From assembly GCA_910585015.1 (NCBI GenBank), contig CAJUCT010000034.1, positions 1-39,141 of the forward strand: a stretch of 39,141 nucleotides of DNA, in the 5' to 3' direction. The notes under the pieces are model-generated. The model was not told the DNA's origin. It made no database searches and saw only the letters and a list, made by a program, of their open reading frames with translations. Positions 34,601 through 39,141 of this stretch are shown piece after piece. Numbering within the stretch: position 1 is the stretch's first letter; each line of letters begins with the position of its first letter. The translations under genes and the position numbers were made by a program. This DNA is from an uncultured Acetatifactor sp. (lineage in GTDB: Bacteria; Bacillota; Clostridia; Lachnospirales; Lachnospiraceae).

Positions 34601-35984
34601 TGTGGAGACGGCCTATACCTATGACGGGGACGGAAATATCAGCAGTCTGGAGACAAAAGCAGGGGAAAATGTACTGCTCTCCTTTGCGTACCGGTATGAC
34701 GGCAACGGGAACCGCACGGCGAAAGCGGGTAAACAGGCGAGTGCGGCACCAGGCGGCATCACTTCCGAAAACACTGCAGGCAGTAATGCCCTGGATATCT
34801 TCTATAATTACGATGTCCGCGGGCAGCTTTTGGAGGAGCGGCGCAATGGCGTCTCTGTTTCCTATGTCTATGACAAAGCGGGAAACAGAATCAAAAAGGC
34901 AGATATCCAAGGGGCGACCGTATATCAGTTTAACAAGAAGAATCAGCTTATTGCTGAAGAGAGCGATGCTGGAAGAAAGCAGTATACATATGACAAACAG
35001 GGCGGTATAGTAGAAGAAAAGAATTCCAAAGGGATACGGCATTTCGCCTATAACAGCCGCCACCAGCAGACCAGAGTGGAAACGGAAAACGGCAGAGTGC
35101 AGGAGAACCGCTATGACGCGGAGAATCTGCGCTTTGAGTTGCTGGAAAACGGAAGGCGAACCAGCTTTGTATATCACAAGGGTGAACTTCTGCATGAGGA
35201 GGGGAGAGAAGAGCCGAAAAGCAGTTACCATTTGGGAATGGGAATTGACGCGTTCCAGAGAGGGCAGGAATTGTCCTACTGTCACAGGGACGAACAACTC
35301 AGCATGGCATTGATTACTGGCGGAGAGGGTGAGGTTCAGAACAGTTACCAGTATGATGCTTTTGGTGTGCAGCTTGAGGCGAAGGAGCAGTTCCCCAACC
35401 GCATCCGATACACAGGCCAGCAGTATGATGGCTTGACAGAGCAGTACTATCTAAGGGCAAGGTACTATAATCCTGTGCTTGGGCGTTTTATGCAGGAGGA
35501 TGTGTATCAGGGTGATGGGCTGAATCTGTATGTGTACTGTGGGAATAACCCTGTAATATATCTTGACCCCAGTGGATATGCAAAAGAGTGTCAAAACGAA
35601 CAAACTGGTGGAACTGGTGGGACGGAAACTAATGATAATGATACAATACCTTGGACTTCAAAAGAAGTGTCTAGTGCAGCACAAGAACTAGAAAGCGGAG
35701 CCAGAACAGTAACTGTTAGCAATCGTTCTCAAGCGGAAGAATTGTTTTTGGGATTATACCAGGGAGAAGGTTATGTTAATGTAACAGGCATGGATGCAAT
35801 GGATTCAAAAAATTGGTTAGGAGGAAAAGGTAATACATATCATTGGGATGATATATTTGGCTCAGATGGATTTTTATTGAACCATGATGAGAACAATCCA
35901 GATGCGCTAATGGCACATTTGCAAATTCATCCTACGATAGGAAAGATTATAAGGATTTTTTTTGGAACGGAAGGAGGGAAATAG
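28683..35984 (+). CDS. VgrG-Rhs fusion effector with C-terminal toxin
   Basis: 2,433 residues, GAGGAGG before the ATG. Order: VgrG-like spike (1 to about 450; LQYEESDWDFLVRLASHF near 147, YCMPEVGSQVHIYFPGDD near 323, needle-like strands 370-450). A helical linker follows, with an Ala-rich hydrophobic segment at about 523-570 (TLATMVVAVALTAATGGAAA) that could span a target membrane. At about 757 begins the DUF6531-type Rhs entry (DPVDAVTGIYVIEATDF, GRGWRFPY). YD repeats run to the core end RARYYNPVLGRFMQED and DPSGY (about 2297). The last 135 residues are the toxin, with no named family; HLQIHP and IRIFFG near the end look like a small nuclease core. The AT-rich tip and the immunity gene that follows fit the Rhs plan. 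Confidence 0.85.
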   Translation: MELAYQGLLIRLPFEGAVGVEAFEMDASFNDHVSLRLLLLMEEEKIEALVHGIEDGDHIKVYKEGQERTLYAGKITDAKMVQERGLRLLRLEAVSYTMEWSLAPVSQSFLNLDATYKQVMDKVLENQDDAEILDCVTKGAVIPDFLLQYEESDWDFLVRLASHFHTFLIPDCHAAHGRAYFGIPDLGEEYVLSEEEFTEIKDMDQYYRMGRGQEILPQETLKWEVVTRHDFCLAQRIRFRGISAIVTKIQYRTVNGELVRSYELSREKGVLCAPKKNPNIFGMSIPATVKERSGNCVRVHFHIDSEYDRSPNVKYFTYAIESSFIYCMPEVGSQVHIYFPGDDEKDAVAVHAIRTSDGGSSSGYTQIPDNKSFSNTNGAELLMATSYVSLSADQENKTCVYLDTEGNALITGNKITLYAEKNLTVGEPAEEEGQPAKQLVLEAEELTLQVGEGSSQIDLTEEARIIAAFVKLDASDRSAAENPSLEELTKSVTENDAANRESINTEVSNKLVEKFEESRTSILKGIVKAAATLATMVVAVALTAATGGAAAVIIATVVLGAAATTFAVADVGEGIDSYANSQNGDLSRGHNFMRDDVFGGNEVLYGLVRAGVEIAFGIVSGCAIGKAFKVLETAEKFSHLAKSAKYLKTAMQVGGNVLDGIFDDLARTGKVNPVRALWNFGIGIAQGSGGSGIRDGILKVFGIEGCSFGSHMAKTFVGGIVDTIIEGVGCDLSGQDFDPVGSFIRNLFINGFDAFISDPVDAVTGIYVIEATDFLLASVPAALKLERSYYSTGTKDSVLGRGWRFPYASRIYRDTKDMEHLRVHLETVTGHSVCYEEQDGVWVNQSKGASRFLLEVREQAGAPGEESYLLTDVADHTLCVYNGRGLLQYVEYPSRQRLVFSYGEEGLERVTTPLGNVLEVECRGGHILQITDEIGRRTQYRYEGDCLVDVVHTDEGITHYEYDENGHITSVTDQNGSRYLENEYDESGRVIRQNFSSGVYQTFTYDDANRRNTIYYSESGKTETYEYNDRFLKERVIYDDGTSETYLYSEDSLKTGEISRLGHRKEWAYDAYGRTIREKSPDGYEARHAYDENHDLVRAWDTDGRETRYVYDNAHNRILTREKIDDTKWRETAQEYDSMGRCVLERDALGNETLKEYEANRAYPSRVTTPKGEETDYRYDTVGRRMSVSNTYGTVEMAYNSRNFVTSRTDGEGYITRKFYDRMGNLTAYYPPVQWEKKEGGYEYRRDFLERVVDIISPLQEHQRVFRNFDGDITNRIHPVSYALQGDEGEGTRYEYSPDGKCIRIRYPDGGVERRFYDADGNLVKQVQPESYNAAIDDGAGYCYAYDCCGRLTEVRDPDGNVLHTYEYNGHGQITREVDGEGKETLYSYNSLGWKIREQVKVKEAETESNQALYRVIAYSYDSQGNKTGEAYGQQEVERDGEPESWHRIHFSYDQNNHLISVNDDFGAKICYNYDCLGNVTLEERVIAEGVRSVIHYAYNKNGWRIQKTEEIQGNGPVRSAVTKYSYDANGNLTKITTPKGFEIRRSYDADDRLTEERVLDKKNGIDRRTRYTYDEAGNILKRTILGTDGERLESSAQYDLKDRVTHRINPAGAVMRYIYDRNNKLLKEISPYGYEPGEDGGAGTTYAYDSRGNRIRVTNALGEMVRESSYNLQNRPVMQKDTYGNRTEFTYGPDGMLRKVRRPGDGSWNDSAGDGSGHSGVMAQNSAAGQSASSGQRVIQQYEYNAMGQIVGVGDGNRNPISYDVDSWGRITGVGFADGVREGFEYTPAGQVSKTTDGNGNSVQYRYNSLGKVSERTDQLGYTETFQYDEEGNLSLHIDRDGRQLRRDCNVFGMPVYEKATDAEGKNPNISTWHYDSLGRVTRAVCNGHSYEYVYDAQGNLKEKRSSGKRLITYSYDKAGQITEIRDPAGVCTRYEYDILGRRSRVYNGDGLEVRYGYDALNRISQIHYGNGVETAYTYDGDGNISSLETKAGENVLLSFAYRYDGNGNRTAKAGKQASAAPGGITSENTAGSNALDIFYNYDVRGQLLEERRNGVSVSYVYDKAGNRIKKADIQGATVYQFNKKNQLIAEESDAGRKQYTYDKQGGIVEEKNSKGIRHFAYNSRHQQTRVETENGRVQENRYDAENLRFELLENGRRTSFVYHKGELLHEEGREEPKSSYHLGMGIDAFQRGQELSYCHRDEQLSMALITGGEGEVQNSYQYDAFGVQLEAKEQFPNRIRYTGQQYDGLTEQYYLRARYYNPVLGRFMQEDVYQGDGLNLYVYCGNNPVIYLDPSGYAKECQNEQTGGTGGTETNDNDTIPWTSKEVSSAAQELESGARTVTVSNRSQAEELFLGLYQGEGYVNVTGMDAMDSKNWLGGKGNTYHWDDIFGSDGFLLNHDENNPDALMAHLQIHPTIGKIIRIFFGTEGGK
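33434..35586 (+). repeat. 2.15-kb direct repeat, main copy (Rhs core end)
   Basis: Matches 36673-38840 at an offset of 3,239 to 3,254 bases. The pattern is mosaic: 34431-34654 is identical over 224 bases and 34041-34174 over 134 bases, while neighbouring stretches show many third-position changes. This points to gene conversion between the copies. Confidence 0.9.
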
Positions 35985-35985
35985 A

Positions 35986-36360
35986 TTGCACTTAGATGTA
36001 AAACAAGTAAACAATTTATGTACAGGAGTAAAACTTGCTGCTGAGTTGACTCCTAGCGATGTAAATTTAAGAAAATTTTTAACAGTTCAAGGTTATACAT
36101 ATAATAATGAGGGTAAAGTAGTAAAGCTAAAAAAAGTTCTTAATATGGAAACTTTTTCCAACATTTATTTTGAACTGCGCTGTTATGAAGTGCCAATTAA
36201 GTATTTTTGTGAAAAGGTAGATATTACAGAAGATGATTTGGTCAATGAAGTCTACAGAGATAATATAAAAGGAATATCAGAATTGGAGCAAAGTTTAAGT
36301 AGTTTCGTACAAGATTTTCTACTTTTGGTACCAGAATGGAACTGTGATAATTTAATTTGA
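35986..36360 (+). CDS. Putative immunity protein of the main Rhs toxin
   Basis: 124 residues, AT-rich, soluble, no recognised family. The TTG at 35986 is chosen because AAGGAGGG at 35971-35978 is 7 bases upstream; a more distant frame start at 35962 lies inside the toxin gene. The toxin stop at 35982-35984 is one base before the start, so the pair is translationally coupled. Visible pieces are a helical N-terminus, IYFELRCYEVPIKYFC, and a helical acidic C-terminus ending VPEWNCDNLI. Immunity is inferred from position. Confidence 0.65.
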   Translation: MHLDVKQVNNLCTGVKLAAELTPSDVNLRKFLTVQGYTYNNEGKVVKLKKVLNMETFSNIYFELRCYEVPIKYFCEKVDITEDDLVNEVYRDNIKGISELEQSLSSFVQDFLLLVPEWNCDNLI

Positions 36361-36363
36361 TTA

Positions 36364-36720
36364 ATGGCTAAATTTTGTCCTCTCCAGCCTGCCAGCAACC
36401 CTGAAACTGGAATGATCTCAGACGTGGCGGACCATACCCTGTGTGTCTATAACGGGAGAGGGCTGCTCCAGTACGTGGAGTACCCCAGCCGCCAGCACCT
36501 TGTGTTTTCTTACGGGGAGGAAGGGCTGGAGCGCATTACTACGCCCCTTGGCAACGTGCTGGAGGTGGAGTGCAGGGGTGGCCGTATCCTGCAGATCACG
36601 GACGAGATCGGGCGCAGGACCCAGTACCGCTATGAGGAAGACTGCCTGGTGAACGTGGTGCATACGGATGAACATCCTAATCCCAGACGGGGAACACCTG
36701 GAGAGCAGCGCCCGGTATGA
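36364..36720 (+). pseudogene. Orphan Rhs fragment, 5' part before internal deletion
   Basis: From 36421 the frame matches the main Rhs gene (31296-31545; VADHTLCVYNGRGLLQYVEY to VVHTDE). At about 36670 it jumps to sequence equal to main 33434 onward. The missing 1,888 bases are not a multiple of three, so this frame derails and stops at 36720. The first 19 residues before 36421 are unrelated. It has no delivery part and is a broken donor. Confidence 0.7.
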
Positions 36721-39127
36721 CCTGAAAGACCGGATAACCCACAGTATAAATCCTGCAGGGGCGGTAACGCGCTACATCTATGACCGGAATAACAAGCTGC
36801 TGAAAGAGATCGGTCCCTATGGATATGAGCCGAGAGAGGATGAGGGCGAAGGAAACACCTATGCCTATGACAGCCGGGGCAACCGCATCCGTATTACCAA
36901 CGCACTGGGGGAGACAGTGCAGGAACTCACCTACAACCTGCAAAACCGCCCTGCTACGCAGAAAGACGCATTCGGAAACCAAACACAGTTTTCCTATGGG
37001 CTGGATGGAAAAGTCAGGGCCATACGGCGTCTGGGAGACGGAAGCTGGAATGCCGGTGCCGGGGAGGGAAACTGGAACACCGGCACCGGAGACCATAAAG
37101 CAATGGCGCAGGATGCCGCAGCCGGCCTGCCCGCGGGAGAGAGTCAGCGCACCATCCAGCAGTATGAGTATAACGCAAGGGGGCAGATCGTAGGAGTCGT
37201 GGACGGAAACCGGAATCCGGTCTCCTATGATGTGGACAACTGGGGACGCATCACCGGTATCGGCTTTGCGGACGGCGTAAAGGAAGGATACGAGTATACC
37301 CCTGCCGGACAGGTCAGCAAAACCACAGACGGCAACGGCAACTCTGTGCAGTACCGCTACAACAGCCTCGGTAAAGTCAGTGAGCGAACCGACCAGCTGG
37401 GCTATACAGAGACCTTCCAGTATGACGACGAAGGCAACCTGTCCCTGCACATAGACCGTGACGGCAGACAGCTGCGGCGGAACTGCAACGTATTCGGCAT
37501 GCCCGTATATGAAAAAGCCACAGACGCGGAAGGGGAGAATCCCAACATCAGCACCTGGCACTATGACAGCCTGGGCAGGGTCACCCGCGCCGTCTGCAAC
37601 GGCCATTCCTATGAGTATGTGTATGACCCACAGGGCAGGCTGAAGGAGAAGCGTTCCAGCGGGAGACGCTTAATCTCCTATACTTATGACAAAGCAGGGC
37701 AGATAACAGAGATAAGAGACCCCGCAGGAGTATGCACCCGGTATGAATATGATATCTTAGGCAGGCGGAGCCGCGTCTATAACGGGGACGGGCTGGAAGT
37801 GCGCTACGGCTATGACGCCCTAAACCGCATCAGCCAGATACATTACGGCAACGGTGTGGAGACGGCCTATACCTATGACGGGGACGGAAATATCAGCAGT
37901 CTGGAGACCAAAGCAGGAGAAACGGTTCTGCTCTCCTTCGCGTACCAGTATGACGGCAACGGAAACCGCACGACGAAAGCGGGTAAACAGGCGAGTGCGG
38001 CACTAGGCGGCATCACTTCCGAAAACACCGCAGGCAGTAATGCCCTGGATATTTCCTATCATTACGATGTCCGCGGGCAGCTTTTGGAGGAGCGGCGCAA
38101 TGGCATCTCTGTTTCCTATGTCTATGACAAAGCGGGAAACAGAATCAAAAAGGCAGATGTCCAAGGGGCGACCGTATATCAGTTCAACAAGAAGAATCAG
38201 CTTGTTGCTGAAGAGAGCAATGCCGGAAGAAAGCAGTTTACATATGACAAACAGGGCGGTATAGTAGAAGAAAGGAATCCCATAGGGATACGGCATTTCG
38301 CCTATAACAGCCGCCACCAGCAGACCAGAGTGGAAACGGAAAACGGCAGACTGCAGGAGAACCGCTATGACGCGGAAAATCTGCGTTTTGAACTGCTGGA
38401 AAACGGAAAGCGAACCAGCTTTGTATATCACAATGGCGAACTTCTGCATGAGGAGGGCAGAGAAGAGCAGAAGACCAGTTACCACCTGGGAATGGGAATT
38501 GACGCGTTCCAGAGAGGGCAGGAATTGTCCTACTGCCACAGGGACGAACAACTCAGCATGGCATTGATTACTGGCGGACAGGGTGGAATTCAGAACAGTT
38601 ACCAGTATGATGCTTTTGGTGTGCAGCTTGAGGAAAAAGAGCAGTTCCATAACCGTATCCGATACACAGGCCAGCAGTATGACAACTTGGCAGAGCAGTA
38701 TTACCTGCGGGCAAGGTACTATAATCCTGTGCTTGGGCGTTTTATGCAGGAGGATGTGTACCAGGGTGATGGGCTGAATCTGTATGCGTACTGTGGGAAT
38801 AATCCGGTTATATATGATGATTCGAGCGGATATGCGAAAAGGAAAACATGTTTAGGGGATCAAACAAGTCCAGGAGTAGTAACACAAGAGGAGCAAGACA
38901 GCATGATTATATTTACCGGAGATACTGTTCATCCTGATACGATTACTCCTGATAATCCTGACGGCATATATACCATCAGAGCGACGGGAGACTATTTTTA
39001 TGATAGAGAATTGCTTGCAGAGGCGGCAGGAATAAGTATACCTGATAGTAGTTACTGGAGAGCGCATCATATCGATTACGATCCTATAACTAAACTCCCA
39101 TGTCCTGCACACTTGACACCACCATAA
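36668..39127 (+). CDS. Orphan Rhs C-terminal cassette with alternative toxin tip
   Basis: 819 residues in the frame that follows the internal deletion. It starts at an ATG formed across the junction without a ribosome site, so it is probably silent unless recombined into the main gene. YD repeats (D copy) run to RARYYNPVLGRFMQED and DSSGY (about 38832). The tip is about 97 residues with SYWRAHHIDYDPITKL near the end; the paired histidines resemble small HNH-type nuclease toxins, but the tail LPCPAHLTPP does not continue as expected, so the end may be truncated. Its immunity gene would lie beyond the window. Confidence 0.7.
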   Translation: MNILIPDGEHLESSARYDLKDRITHSINPAGAVTRYIYDRNNKLLKEIGPYGYEPREDEGEGNTYAYDSRGNRIRITNALGETVQELTYNLQNRPATQKDAFGNQTQFSYGLDGKVRAIRRLGDGSWNAGAGEGNWNTGTGDHKAMAQDAAAGLPAGESQRTIQQYEYNARGQIVGVVDGNRNPVSYDVDNWGRITGIGFADGVKEGYEYTPAGQVSKTTDGNGNSVQYRYNSLGKVSERTDQLGYTETFQYDDEGNLSLHIDRDGRQLRRNCNVFGMPVYEKATDAEGENPNISTWHYDSLGRVTRAVCNGHSYEYVYDPQGRLKEKRSSGRRLISYTYDKAGQITEIRDPAGVCTRYEYDILGRRSRVYNGDGLEVRYGYDALNRISQIHYGNGVETAYTYDGDGNISSLETKAGETVLLSFAYQYDGNGNRTTKAGKQASAALGGITSENTAGSNALDISYHYDVRGQLLEERRNGISVSYVYDKAGNRIKKADVQGATVYQFNKKNQLVAEESNAGRKQFTYDKQGGIVEERNPIGIRHFAYNSRHQQTRVETENGRLQENRYDAENLRFELLENGKRTSFVYHNGELLHEEGREEQKTSYHLGMGIDAFQRGQELSYCHRDEQLSMALITGGQGGIQNSYQYDAFGVQLEEKEQFHNRIRYTGQQYDNLAEQYYLRARYYNPVLGRFMQEDVYQGDGLNLYAYCGNNPVIYDDSSGYAKRKTCLGDQTSPGVVTQEEQDSMIIFTGDTVHPDTITPDNPDGIYTIRATGDYFYDRELLAEAAGISIPDSSYWRAHHIDYDPITKLPCPAHLTPP
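36673..38840 (+). repeat. 2.17-kb direct repeat, orphan copy (Rhs core end)
   Basis: Counterpart of 33434-35586, with a 15-base insertion in the variable GSWN-region (about 37040-37130). It ends at the core/tip boundary (DSSGYAK), where similarity to the main copy stops. Confidence 0.9.
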
Positions 39128-39141
39128 ATGAAACCTTTTGG

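Noticed and set aside
28683..39127. CRISPR-like or satellite repeat array
   Set aside because: The repetition is protein-level YD repeats of Rhs and two long direct repeats; there are no short regular repeats with unique spacers.

Overview
The window most likely comes from a low-to-mid GC Gram-positive gut-type Clostridia (Lachnospiraceae-like). The evidence is strong AGGAGG-type ribosome sites, tight co-directional operons, IS256 and IS200 type insertion sequences, and ImmA/IrrE peptidases. This assignment is an inference; no rRNA, tRNA or housekeeping gene is present.

Layout. (1) 1-6735 is a polymorphic-toxin cassette island. It holds the tail of one toxin with an Imm1-like immunity gene, then two orphan Rhs C-terminal cassettes that share a 771-bp direct repeat, each followed by immunity genes. 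The first cassette carries a GHH-type nuclease tip. The second carries a PD-(D/E)xK-like tip cut by an in-frame amber codon. A minus-strand transposase-like relic lies under the start of the first cassette. (2) 6812-8119 is an IS256-family element whose transposase ribosome site lies in a long hairpin. (3) 8557-10317 (minus) holds a small two-helix membrane protein and two different ImmA/IrrE metallopeptidases, with visible promoters. (4) 10487-11037 is IS scar tissue: an IS200/IS605 tnpA relic between two matching hairpins, and a possible IS66 tail. (5) 11090-28666, continuing into 28683-35984, is one long co-directional operon that reads as a type VI-secretion/phage-tail-like contractile injection system. 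Its contents are a sheath-like protein with a disrupted 5' end, two Hcp-like tube paralogues, a J-domain protein, two FHA proteins, two PP2C-like proteins, a large Hsp70/actin-fold ATPase, three unrecognised candidate baseplate proteins, a small candidate adaptor, two VgrG-like spikes, a pentapeptide protein, an Imm11-like protein, a DUF4280 PAAR-like tip protein, and a 2,433-residue VgrG-Rhs fusion ending in a toxin. (6) 35986-39127 holds the matching immunity gene and an internally deleted, frameshifted orphan Rhs copy with an alternative toxin tip.

How it may work together (inference): the tube and sheath proteins form the contractile barrel, and VgrG plus the DUF4280 protein form the spike. 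The VgrG-Rhs fusion carries the toxin on the spike itself. The FHA/PP2C and J-domain/Hsp70 proteins would control assembly by phospho-signalling and by folding or remodelling. The orphan Rhs cassettes would serve as recombination donors for switching the toxin tip, with each immunity gene kept next to its tip. No membrane-complex genes (TssJLM), no ClpV ATPase, no TssB and no kinase are visible in the window, and the sheath gene start has been replaced by IS debris, so this copy may be damaged.
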